A stretch of DNA of 43,668 bases from Natronohydrobacter sp. (GTDB lineage Bacteria; Pseudomonadota; Alphaproteobacteria; Rhodobacterales; Rhodobacteraceae): the NCBI GenBank assembly GCA_030603695.1, contig JAUVXF010000023.1, forward strand, positions 1-43,668. The letters run 5' to 3'. Position numbers and translations under genes: made by a program. Position 1 is the first letter of the stretch; each line of letters starts with the position of its first letter. The notes below the pieces were generated by a model. It saw only the letters and a program-made list of their open reading frames with translations, had not been told where the DNA came from and did no database searches. Below are positions 26,330 to 34,610 of the stretch, one piece after another.

Positions 26330-28857
26330 TCGCTGTAGCATGGAAGATCGCGCGCCGCGAATTGCGCGGCGGTTTGCGCGGGTTCTGGGTGTTTCTGGCC
26401 TGTCTTGCGCTGGGTGTGGGCGCGATTGCGGCTGTGGGATCGGTGCGCGGTGCGATTGATGACGGGCTGGCGCGCGAGGGGGCCACGCTGCTGGGCGGCG
26501 ATGCCGAATTGCGCCTGACCTACCGTTTCGCCACCGAAGAAGAACGCGGCTGGATGGACGATTTCGCCGCGCAAGTGTCCGAGGTGGTGGATTTCCGCTC
26601 TATGGCCATTGCGGGGCAGGGGGATCAGGCCGAACGCTCTGTCACGCAGGTAAAGGGTGTGGATGGCGCCTATCCGCTGGTGGGCAGCATCGGGCTTGAT
26701 CCGCCCATATCGCTGGAACGGGCGCTGGCGGGGGCAGATGGCCTGCCCGGCGGCGTGATGGAACGCATTCTGGCAGAGCGTCTGGGCCTGCAAATCGGGG
26801 ATGTCTTTCGCCTTGGGGTGCAGGAATTCCGCCTGATGGCCCATCTGACGCGCGAACCCGATGGGCTGGGCGCGAATTTCGGCTTTGGCCCGCGCACATT
26901 GGTGCAGACTGCCGCGCTGGAGAATGCGCAGCTTTTGGGGCCGGGCACGCTGTATGAGGTGAATTACCGTCTGGCCCTGCCCGGCATGGCGCTGGATGAG
27001 GCCCGCGCGGCGGCCAATGCCCGGTTCGATGGCGCGGGTGTGCGCTGGCGCGACAGCCGCAATGCCGCGCCCCAAATCCGCAATGTGATAGAGCGTGTCT
27101 CGTCCTTCCTTGTGCTGGTCGGGCTGGCGGGGCTGGCTGTGGGCGGCGTGGGTGTGTCTGCGGCGGTGCGCACCTATCTGGATGGCAAAACCAATGTCAT
27201 CGCCACGCTGAAAACCATCGGCGCGGATAGCCGCACCATTTTTGCGGTCTATTTCCTGCAAATCGGGGTGCTAACGGCGGTGGGGCTGGCGCTTGGCTTG
27301 GCCCTTGGCGCGGTTGTGCCTTTTGCTGTGGCCCCGTTTGTGGCCGCACAAGTGCCGATAGATCTGGATATCGCGGTTCAGCCGCGCGCGCTGGTTGAAG
27401 CGGCCATATACGGCGCGCTGACCGCCATGATTTTCACGCTCTGGCCCTTGGCGCGCACCGAAGATGTGCGTGCCGCCGCCATTTTTCGCGGCATGTCAGA
27501 GGCGGGCAAACGCCTGCCGCGCTGGCCCTATCTGCTGGTGACAGCCCTGCTTGTGGGCGGGTTGGTGGCAGTGGCGGCCAGTTTTGCCGCTGTGCCGCGT
27601 CTGGCCTATGCCACGGCGGGCGGGGTAATGGGGGCGCTGGCGGTACTGGCGCTGGCGGCGCTGGCGCTGCGTGTGATCGCGCGGCGCGCAGCGCGGGCGC
27701 GCGCTTTGCGCGGCCACACGGCCTTGCGCATGGCGCTGGGCGCGATTGGCAACCCGCGCGAAGGGGCAAGCGCTGTCATCCTCTCGTTGGGGCTGGGGCT
27801 GACAGTGCTGGCCGCCGTGGGCCAGATTGACAGCAATCTGCGCCGCGCCATTGCCACCGATCTGCCCGACCGCGCGCCAAGCTATTTCTTTCTGGATATC
27901 CAGAATACCCAGTTGGAAGGGTTTCTGGCACGGCTGGCCGAAGACGAGAACGTGGATAAAGTGGAAACCGCGCCCATGCTGCGCGGGGTTGTCACGGCGC
28001 TGAACGGCATTCCCGCGCGCGAACATCCGGCGGCGGGACATTGGGTTTTGCGCGGCGATCGCGGAATTTCCTACGCGGCCGCCATGCCAGAGGGCACAGA
28101 GCTTGTTGCTGGCACATGGTGGGAGGCAGATTATTCCGGCCCGCCCTTGCTAAGTTTCGGCGCTGAAGAGGCCGCAGAGCTGGGCGTGACCGTGGGCGAT
28201 AGCGTCACGGTGAACATCCTTGGCCGCGACATTACCGCCCAGATTGCCAATCTGCGCGAGGTGGATTTTTCCACCGGCGGGATTGGTTTTGTGATGGTCA
28301 TGTCGCCAGAGCCGATGCGCACGGCCCCCCATACCCATATTGCCACCGTCTATGCGCTGGAAGCGGCAGAGGGCGCGATTTTGCGCGATTTGTCCAATAT
28401 GTTCCCCAATATCACAGCTATACGGGTGCGCGAAGCGGCGGCACGGGTGACAGAGGCGCTGTCCACCATGGCCACGGCCACCAGCTATGCCGCGCTTGCC
28501 ACGCTTCTGACAGGGTTTGTGGTGCTGATTGGCGCTGCTGCCGCGGGCGAGCGCGCGCGCGTGTTTGAAGCGGCCGTGATGAAAACCATTGGCGCCTCGC
28601 GTGCGGGCATCCTGGCTTCTTTCGCGCTGCGGGCCGCGCTGATGGGGGCTGCGGCAGGGTTTGTGGCGCTGGGCGCTGCAGCTTTGGCAGCTTGGGCCGT
28701 GATGCGCTTTGTGATGGGATCAACCTATCAGTTCGAGCCGCTTTCAGCCATTGCCATCGTGCTTGGGGGGGTGCTGGCCACGCTATTGGCAGGGCTTGGC
28801 TTTGCCTTGCGCCCGCTGGCGGCACGCCCCGCGCGGATATTGCGGGCGCAGGATTAG
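26326..28857 (+). CDS. ABC transporter permease, FtsX family (YbbP-like)
   Basis: An 843-residue membrane protein. The first membrane segment (about 18-40) is followed by a periplasmic domain, an FtsX-type helix bundle (about 255-375) with further segments, a second group of helices near 400-460, a second periplasmic region (about 490-700) and a C-terminal FtsX domain (about 720-840). The duplicated architecture is typical of YbbP and distinguishes it from LolC/E or MacB. It works with the overlapping ATPase. Family members are mechanotransmission-type or lipid/lipoprotein-related exporters, but the cargo is not known. Confidence 0.88.
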   Translation: MIAVAWKIARRELRGGLRGFWVFLACLALGVGAIAAVGSVRGAIDDGLAREGATLLGGDAELRLTYRFATEEERGWMDDFAAQVSEVVDFRSMAIAGQGDQAERSVTQVKGVDGAYPLVGSIGLDPPISLERALAGADGLPGGVMERILAERLGLQIGDVFRLGVQEFRLMAHLTREPDGLGANFGFGPRTLVQTAALENAQLLGPGTLYEVNYRLALPGMALDEARAAANARFDGAGVRWRDSRNAAPQIRNVIERVSSFLVLVGLAGLAVGGVGVSAAVRTYLDGKTNVIATLKTIGADSRTIFAVYFLQIGVLTAVGLALGLALGAVVPFAVAPFVAAQVPIDLDIAVQPRALVEAAIYGALTAMIFTLWPLARTEDVRAAAIFRGMSEAGKRLPRWPYLLVTALLVGGLVAVAASFAAVPRLAYATAGGVMGALAVLALAALALRVIARRAARARALRGHTALRMALGAIGNPREGASAVILSLGLGLTVLAAVGQIDSNLRRAIATDLPDRAPSYFFLDIQNTQLEGFLARLAEDENVDKVETAPMLRGVVTALNGIPAREHPAAGHWVLRGDRGISYAAAMPEGTELVAGTWWEADYSGPPLLSFGAEEAAELGVTVGDSVTVNILGRDITAQIANLREVDFSTGGIGFVMVMSPEPMRTAPHTHIATVYALEAAEGAILRDLSNMFPNITAIRVREAAARVTEALSTMATATSYAALATLLTGFVVLIGAAAAGERARVFEAAVMKTIGASRAGILASFALRAALMGAAAGFVALGAAALAAWAVMRFVMGSTYQFEPLSAIAIVLGGVLATLLAGLGFALRPLAARPARILRAQD

Positions 28858-28859
28858 GG

Positions 28860-28881
28860 CCATGCCGTTCCCGCGGCATGG
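28860..28881. terminator. Hairpin between ybbP-like and permease genes
   Basis: Perfect 8-bp arms CCATGCCG and CGGCATGG with a six-base loop in the 34-bp convergent gap. No T-run, so it may be a 3'-end stabiliser or a weak bidirectional terminator. Confidence 0.45.
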
Positions 28882-28891
28882 TCGCGCGGTT

Positions 28892-30004
28892 TCATAGCGC
28901 CATAAGCCCTGCGCCCATGGCAAGGCTTATGGCGAAAACCGGCACAGACCACAGGTGGAATTGGCCCCAGATATGGGGTTGCCTGCCCAGCCGCAGCGCA
29001 ATCAGATTGGCGAGTGAACCAATTGCCAGCCCAAAGCCGCCCACATTCACACCCCAGGCCAGCGCGCGCCAATCCTCTGAAAACGGGGCCAGAAACAGTG
29101 CGGCCGGGACATTTGACATGGCTTGCGACAGCAGCGCGCCAACACTAAAGGCGCCGCCCGGCACTTGCAGGGCCGCATTCGCAAAGGCGGCTATGGCGGG
29201 CACTTGGCCCAGCAGGCCCAGATTGAGGAACATCAGCACGAATACCAGCACCAGTGCCCAATCCAGTCCGCGCAGCACAGGGCGAAATGCAACCGCAAAT
29301 ATCCCAATCACAACGCCCGCCCCGATCACGGCAAAGCCCGCATTCACCGCCAGCAAAAACACAGGATAGGCGGCAAGAGATAGGCACATCATGCCAAGAT
29401 TAAGCGCCATGGCCGAAGGCTTGTCCGGCAAGGCTATTCGGGCCTGCCCAAAGGCCAGGGGCACAAGTGCAACAACAAGTGCAAGCATTGCCCCGGCCAT
29501 GGGCAGCATGGCGAGGGTGAATTCCACAAACCCCGTGCCAGATCGCTGCCACAGGAACAGATTTTGCGGGTTGCCAACAGGCGAGGCCGCAGACCCCGCA
29601 TTGACTGCCAGTGCCTGAAAGATCACCAGCCGCGCCACAGGCAGGGCCACCATGCGCGCAAGCCCAAGTGTAAGCGGCACGGTGACAAACAGCGCCACAT
29701 CATTTGTTACCACAGCAGAAAGCAGCGCCGCAAAGACCACAAGCGCCATGGCCAGCGCGCGTTCGCTGCCCAAGCGCAGCAGGATCAGGCGGCCAAGGTG
29801 ATCAATCAGCCCCGACAATTCCAGCCCGCGGCTTAGCACCATCAACCCCGCCAGCGCGGCAACAGTTTTCCAATCCACCAGCCCGCTCAGGGCGCGGGGC
29901 GGGGTGGGCACGGCCCAAAGCAGCGCTGGCAGCAGGCCCAGCAGAACCACCAGCAGCCATTCAGCCACAAGCCAAGCCTTGATGCGGTGAAAGTCAATTC
30001 TCAT
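28892..30004 (-). CDS. Anion/citrate permease-like protein (ArsB/NhaD superfamily, SLC13-like)
   Basis: A 370-residue protein with about ten or eleven membrane segments. The superfamily marks are LSAVVTNDVALFVTVPL in the first half and the repeated ALLSQAMSNVPAALFLAPF in the second, each with the TND/SNVP turn, plus NAGSAASPVGNPQN. It is shorter than typical SLC13 members (about 430-480). Substrate unknown: dicarboxylates, sulfate or other anions are possible. ATG 30004 is preferred; an upstream in-frame GTG at 30028 would add eight residues. A TTGACA lies upstream on the minus strand but without a good -10. Confidence 0.78.
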   Translation of the reverse strand: MRIDFHRIKAWLVAEWLLVVLLGLLPALLWAVPTPPRALSGLVDWKTVAALAGLMVLSRGLELSGLIDHLGRLILLRLGSERALAMALVVFAALLSAVVTNDVALFVTVPLTLGLARMVALPVARLVIFQALAVNAGSAASPVGNPQNLFLWQRSGTGFVEFTLAMLPMAGAMLALVVALVPLAFGQARIALPDKPSAMALNLGMMCLSLAAYPVFLLAVNAGFAVIGAGVVIGIFAVAFRPVLRGLDWALVLVFVLMFLNLGLLGQVPAIAAFANAALQVPGGAFSVGALLSQAMSNVPAALFLAPFSEDWRALAWGVNVGGFGLAIGSLANLIALRLGRQPHIWGQFHLWSVPVFAISLAMGAGLMAL

Positions 30005-30165
30005 GGCTTCATGGAGCGTGAACCGCACGGCGTGTCAACTCGGATCATGGCGCAGGGCAGGGACGGGCAGTTTGCGCGCTGTGGCGCCTTGTCCACCCCC
30101 TGCCTACATGCGGCCTTGACCTTGGCCCCGGTGCGCGCCAAAGGCAGAGCATAGAGGAGGCGCGC

Positions 30166-31230
30166 ATGACCCTGTTCACCCTCACAGCGCTGAGCCAGTT
30201 GCAAAACGCGCCGTTTGACACGGTGATAGACGCCCGCGCGCCTGCGGAATATGCGCAAGACCATCTGCCTGGCGCGATCAACCTGCCTGTTCTGGACGAT
30301 GCCCAGCGCGCCGAAGTGGGCACGATCTACAAGCAGCAAAGCCCGTTCATGGCGCGCAAATTGGGGGCGGCGCTGGTGGCGCAGAATGTCGCGCGCCATC
30401 TGCAAGGGCCGCTGGCCCAGATGCCGGGCAGTTGGCAACCCTTGGTTTATTGCTGGCGGGGCGGGCAGCGCTCTGGCGCGTTTGCCGTGATCCTGCGCCA
30501 GATCGGCTGGCGGGTGGCGGTGCTGGAGGGCGGGTATAAAACCTATCGCAGGCTGGTGCAGGCGGCGCTGTATGACAGCCCCTTTCCAGCGCCTGTGCTG
30601 CTTTTGGATGGTGGCACAGGCAGCGCCAAAACAGAGATTTTGGCGCGGGTGGCGGGGCTTGGCGGGCAGGTGATTGATCTGGAGGCGCTGGCGCGGCATC
30701 GCGGTTCCCTATTTGGCGAAGATGGGGCGCAGCCCGCGCAAAAGCTGTTTGAATCGCGTCTGGCACAGGCCATGCTGGCGCTTGATCCCGCCCGCCTTGT
30801 GCTGATCGAGGCGGAATCCAACCGCATTGGCGCGCTGCGCCTGCCGCCCGGCCTGTGGCGCGCCATGCAAACCGCCCCGCGTATGCAGATCATGGCCCCT
30901 GTGGCGGCGCGCGCGGCCTATTCGCTGGCCGCCTATCACAGCTTTACCGATACGCCAGAGCGGCTGGAGGCCACAATCGCTGCCCTGCGCCCCTATCAGC
31001 CTGCGGCCCTGATAGAGGCATGGCAGGCCATGGCAGCGGCGGGGCACTATGCGGCGCTTGCCGAAAGCCTGATTGCGCAGCATTATGACCCCCGCTACCA
31101 GCGCATGCGCGCGGGCCAGCCCCCCGCAGAGGTGATTGCCCTGCCCGATCTGTCTGCCCCGGCGCAAGACCACGCAGCCGCGCGCCTTATGGCAAGGCTG
31201 GGGCCGGGTGGGGCCTGTCCAGAGGCGTAA
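30166..31230 (+). CDS. mnmH: tRNA 2-selenouridine synthase
   Basis: Also called SelU/YbbB. It replaces sulfur by selenium in 2-thiouridine at tRNA wobble position 34, using selenophosphate, through a geranylated intermediate. The 354-residue protein has an N-terminal rhodanese domain with catalytic Cys96 in LVYCWRGGQRSGAF and a C-terminal P-loop domain with GGTGSAKTEIL near 148-156. GAGGAGG lies just upstream of the ATG. It faces a SelD-containing gene 577 bp away, which would supply its selenophosphate. Confidence 0.94.
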   Translation: MTLFTLTALSQLQNAPFDTVIDARAPAEYAQDHLPGAINLPVLDDAQRAEVGTIYKQQSPFMARKLGAALVAQNVARHLQGPLAQMPGSWQPLVYCWRGGQRSGAFAVILRQIGWRVAVLEGGYKTYRRLVQAALYDSPFPAPVLLLDGGTGSAKTEILARVAGLGGQVIDLEALARHRGSLFGEDGAQPAQKLFESRLAQAMLALDPARLVLIEAESNRIGALRLPPGLWRAMQTAPRMQIMAPVAARAAYSLAAYHSFTDTPERLEATIAALRPYQPAALIEAWQAMAAAGHYAALAESLIAQHYDPRYQRMRAGQPPAEVIALPDLSAPAQDHAAARLMARLGPGGACPEA

Positions 31231-31280
31231 ACGGTGATCTGGCAATCGGCCTTCGGGTGGGGCAGGGCATCGCTTGCCCC

Positions 31281-31457
31281 CCTCTCGCCAAGCGCGGAGT
31301 CAAGGCCGAAGGCCGCCGCGCATCGCCGGGCCGCCCCCCGGCACGGCGATTTGGCTGCCGTGGGCGCATAGCTTGAGTTTCGCGCGGACATTGCCGCCAT
31401 AAAGCGCTTAGCCCTGCTGCCGGATCGCCGCCCCGCGGCCCAGCGCTGCACGGCTTG
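31281..31457 (+). repeat. Dispersed intergenic repeat, copy C
   Basis: Shares an exact 73-bp block (31288-31360) with copy A and an exact 39-bp block (31389-31427) with copy D, so it bridges the family. Hairpin core at 31322-31350 with ATCGCC/GGCGAT arms. It starts CTCTCGCCAAGCGCGGA, as does copy D. It lies between the convergent mnmH and selD genes. Confidence 0.85.
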
Positions 31458-31534
31458 TCTTTCTGTCCGGTTGCTGGAAAAGGCATAGGTATCGCGCGCA
31501 TGGTGACGGGTGGTTTTGTTGGATGCTGATTTAC

Positions 31535-31740
31535 CTCTCTCGCCAAGCGCGGAAACAAGGACACCAGCCCGCCGCGCATCGCCCTGCGAAGGGGCATGCC
31601 TACGGCATGACGCCGCCCCCCCGGCCCAGCGATTTGGCTGCCGTGGGCGCATAGCCTGAGTTTCGCGCGGGCATTGCCGCCATAAAGCGCTTAGCCCTGC
31701 TGCCGGATCGTCGCCCCCGCAGCCCAGCGCTGCGCGGCGT
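31535..31740 (+). repeat. Dispersed intergenic repeat, copy D
   Basis: Second tandem-like copy in the mnmH/selD gap, about 80 bp after copy C. It shares the CTCTCGCCAAGCGCGGA start and the exact 39-bp block (31672-31710) with C, but its hairpin core is replaced by a different sequence containing CATGCC-TAC-GGCATG (31595-31609). The rest of this 577-bp gap has no gene that I can support. Confidence 0.82.
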
Positions 31741-31807
31741 TTCCCTTCGCCCACCACCGTTACCAACAAAGCCCGGAACATGCGGTGATTATCCGGGGCG
31801 TCACAGA

Positions 31808-33982
31808 TTAGCGCGCCACAATCGCGGGGCTTGGCGCTTTGATGATCTGGCCAATACAGGCGGCGGGGTATCCATGGGCGCGAAGCTGCGCCAGCAGTGC
31901 GGGCATTTCGGCTTCGGGCACGGCGGCCAGCAAGCCGCCTGCCGTTTGCGGATCACATAACAGCGCCGCGCGGGGGCTGTCTGGCGCTTGGAGCAGATGC
32001 GCCACAGCGGCGCGGTTGGCCTGCGTCAAGGCCGAGGCATGGCCCGCCGCCACCAGCGCACAGGCCCCCGGCAGAACCGGGATATCCTCTAGCACCAGCT
32101 TTGCGGCAAGGCCCCCCTCTGCCAGCATTTCTGCCAGATGGCCCGCAAGGCCAAAGCCCGTGATATCGGTCAGGGCATGGGCATGGGGGGCCAGCACATC
32201 TGCCGCGCGGGCTTGGGGGTGCAGCATGGCCGCCAGCGCTGCCGCCACATCCTCGCCCGCCGCGGCACTTTGCATCTCTGCGGCCATGATAACCCCGGTT
32301 CCGATGGCTTTGGTCAGGATCAGCGCATCGCCCGGCTGCGCGCCGGATTTGCGGCGCACTGTGCCTTCCAGCAGGCCCGTCAGGGTAAAGCCCAACTGCA
32401 TCTCTGCCCCCATTGTGCTATGGCCCCCCACCAGCGCCGCCCCGGCAGGGCCAAGCACAGAGAGCGCGCCTGCCATCACCTCTTGCAGGGTGCGGGCCTG
32501 CAATTCCGGGGCCATGCGCGGCAGCGTGACAGAGGCCAGCGCCGCTTGCGGGCGCGCGCCCATGGCCCAGATATCGCCCAAAGCATGTGTGGCCGCGATT
32601 TGCGCCATGAGAAAGGGATCTTCCCAAAGTGCGCGCAAATGATCGGTGGCAATCACCTGCTGCACGCCGCCTGTGCGCAGCACGGCGGCATCATCGCCAA
32701 TGCCGGTGTCAATATCTGCATGGGTAATCCGGGGCAGGGCTGCGCGCAGGGTTTGCGCGCCCAGTTTCGCGCCGCACCCACCGCAAAGGGGGCGGTCTTG
32801 CAGCATCTCGCGCAGGCCTTCTGCCATGGCGGGGGGCAGGGGGTGGGGCAGCGCTATGGCGCTGCGAAATTTGGCCATGAAGGCTGCGTCAATCCGGTCT
32901 TTCAGCGTCCATAACCAGCGCCCTTCTGGCGCAAGGCCCCATTTATCGGCCAGTGCGCGCTTGCCCCCCAAAGAGACAAGCTTCAGGTAATCGCGCTGCG
33001 GGTGATAGGCCCGCATCCGCCCCGCACCCAAAGCCGCGCGCAGATTGTCCAGCAGCACAGGCGCTTGGCGCACGGCAAAGACCCCGGCCTTGGGGCGGGG
33101 GGCATGGGCCATATATGCGCAATCGCCCACGGCAAATATATCGGGATCGCTGACAGAGCGCAGGTGTTTATCCACCGTCACAAAACCCTCGGTCAGGTGC
33201 AGCCCTGCCTGCCGCAACCAGCCCTGCGCCCGTGCCCCTGCCGCGCCAAGCACAAGCGTTGCAGGCAGTTCCGTGCCATCTGGCAACTGCACGGTCTGCG
33301 CATCTATCCGGGCCACCTGCACCCCTTCGCGCGTGGCAATGCCTGCGCGTGCCAGATGGGCCAGCAGGCGCGCGCGGGCTTTGGGGCCGATATTGGGCAA
33401 GAGCCGCGCGCCGTCGATAATCGTGATCTGCGGCTTATGGCCTGTCAGCGCGTGATGGCTGGCCAGCGCCAGTTCCACCCCTGCCACGCCGCCGCCGATA
33501 ATGGCAATCTGCGGCGCAACAGCCCCCGCTTTCACACGTGCAAGCCAGCCCTCCCATGCGCGCGCATAGGCCCCCAGTGGTTTTGCTGCCACCGCATGCT
33601 GTGCAAATCCCGCAATCTCTGGCAAATCTGACGTGATCCCGATATCCAGCGCGGCCACATCATAGGCGATGGGCGGGCGGCCTGTGACATGGATCAGCTT
33701 TGCCGCGCGGTCTATGCCCGTGGCGCGCCCAAGGATCAGCCGCGCGCCTGCCCGCCGCGCCAGTTGCACCAGATCAATATCCAGATCATGGCGCGCGTAA
33801 TGGCCTGCAATATGGCCGGGCAACATGCCAGTATAAGGCGCGGTTGGATCGGGGTTTATCACCGTAATCCGCAGGCCGGGCAGGGGGCGCATGGCAAAGC
33901 CATGCAAAACCAGCGCATGCGTATGGCCCCCCCCTATCAGCACCAGATCGCGTGTCAGGGGCAGGGGTTGGGGCGTTTGCAT
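31808..33982 (-). CDS. selD: Fused FAD/NAD(P) oxidoreductase-selenide, water dikinase
   Basis: A 724-residue fusion. Residues 1 to about 370 form a pyridine-nucleotide-disulfide/NDH-2 or SQR-like flavoprotein: FAD motif LVLIGGGHTHALVL, second dinucleotide motif IAIIGGGVAGVELAL, and the C-terminal FAD motif DIFAVGDCAY. Residues about 395-724 are SelD, which makes selenophosphate from selenide and ATP: LCGGCGAKLGAQTL with Cys403 and Lys406 aligning with E. coli Cys17 and Lys20, GDDAAV, TDHLRAL and TKAIGTG. The first Cys of the E. coli GCGCK pair is kept and the second is Ala405. This kind of fusion is known in several bacteria; the flavoprotein may deliver reduced selenium. It would feed mnmH and, if present elsewhere, selenocysteine synthesis. 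GGAG lies upstream of the ATG. Confidence 0.93.
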   Translation of the reverse strand: MQTPQPLPLTRDLVLIGGGHTHALVLHGFAMRPLPGLRITVINPDPTAPYTGMLPGHIAGHYARHDLDIDLVQLARRAGARLILGRATGIDRAAKLIHVTGRPPIAYDVAALDIGITSDLPEIAGFAQHAVAAKPLGAYARAWEGWLARVKAGAVAPQIAIIGGGVAGVELALASHHALTGHKPQITIIDGARLLPNIGPKARARLLAHLARAGIATREGVQVARIDAQTVQLPDGTELPATLVLGAAGARAQGWLRQAGLHLTEGFVTVDKHLRSVSDPDIFAVGDCAYMAHAPRPKAGVFAVRQAPVLLDNLRAALGAGRMRAYHPQRDYLKLVSLGGKRALADKWGLAPEGRWLWTLKDRIDAAFMAKFRSAIALPHPLPPAMAEGLREMLQDRPLCGGCGAKLGAQTLRAALPRITHADIDTGIGDDAAVLRTGGVQQVIATDHLRALWEDPFLMAQIAATHALGDIWAMGARPQAALASVTLPRMAPELQARTLQEVMAGALSVLGPAGAALVGGHSTMGAEMQLGFTLTGLLEGTVRRKSGAQPGDALILTKAIGTGVIMAAEMQSAAAGEDVAAALAAMLHPQARAADVLAPHAHALTDITGFGLAGHLAEMLAEGGLAAKLVLEDIPVLPGACALVAAGHASALTQANRAAVAHLLQAPDSPRAALLCDPQTAGGLLAAVPEAEMPALLAQLRAHGYPAACIGQIIKAPSPAIVAR

Positions 33983-34100
33983 GGCAATCTCCGGGCGCTA
34001 AGCGCCTATGACATAGCGCAGCGCACCCCATAAGGCGAGGGGGCGCGGGGGGCTGCAATCTGGTCTAGCAGGGCGCGCGCAGACATGGCACAAAGCAGGC

Positions 34101-34610
34101 ATGACGCCCGATTGCACGCTTTCCCTGCACAGCCCCTCGCCCGAAGTGACAGCCCGGCTGGCCGCCGCCTTGGGCGCGTGGGTGCGTGCGGGCGATGTGG
34201 TGCTTTTGTCCGGCCCTGTGGGCGCGGGCAAAAGCCATTTTGCGCGCGCGCTGATCCAGTCGCGGTTGGCGGGCTTGGGCCGGTGGGAGGATGTGCCTTC
34301 GCCCACCTTCACCCTGGTGCAAAGCTATGATCTGGGGGATGTAGAAATCTGGCATGCCGATCTTTACCGCCTGTCAGACCCGTATGAAATTGTGGAACTG
34401 GGGCTGGAGCAGGCGTTCGAGACGGCCATTTGCCTTGTGGAATGGCCAGAGCGGCTGGGCACAGCCACACCCGCGCGCGCCCTGCATGTGACATTGCATC
34501 AGGCCGAAGGGCCAGAGGCGCGGCTGCTGGAATTTGCAGGCTTTGGCCCGGATTGGGCAGGCGCGCTGGCGGCATTGGCCAAAGCGGGGGCAGATGATGT
34601 TTCAGGATGA
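34101..34610 (+). CDS. tsaE: tRNA threonylcarbamoyladenosine biosynthesis ATPase TsaE
   Basis: A 169-residue ATPase that supports the TsaBD complex making t6A37 in ANN-decoding tRNAs. Walker A is SGPVGAGKSHFARALI; PSPTFTLVQSYD and HADLYRLSDP are the family switch and Walker B-like blocks; VEWPERLG is the C-terminal signature. It overlaps addB by about 17 bp. In related genomes one or two sugar-nucleotide recycling genes (amgK/murU types) often lie between tsaE and addB; here they are absent. Confidence 0.94.
   Translation: MTPDCTLSLHSPSPEVTARLAAALGAWVRAGDVVLLSGPVGAGKSHFARALIQSRLAGLGRWEDVPSPTFTLVQSYDLGDVEIWHADLYRLSDPYEIVELGLEQAFETAICLVEWPERLGTATPARALHVTLHQAEGPEARLLEFAGFGPDWAGALAALAKAGADDVSG

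Noticed and set aside
31095-31781. Minus-strand open frame of 228 codons through repeat copies C and D
   Set aside because: The frame reads different copies in different phases, the equivalent frame is closed by stops in copies A and D, and the product is Arg/Ala-rich low complexity. It follows GC bias, not coding.
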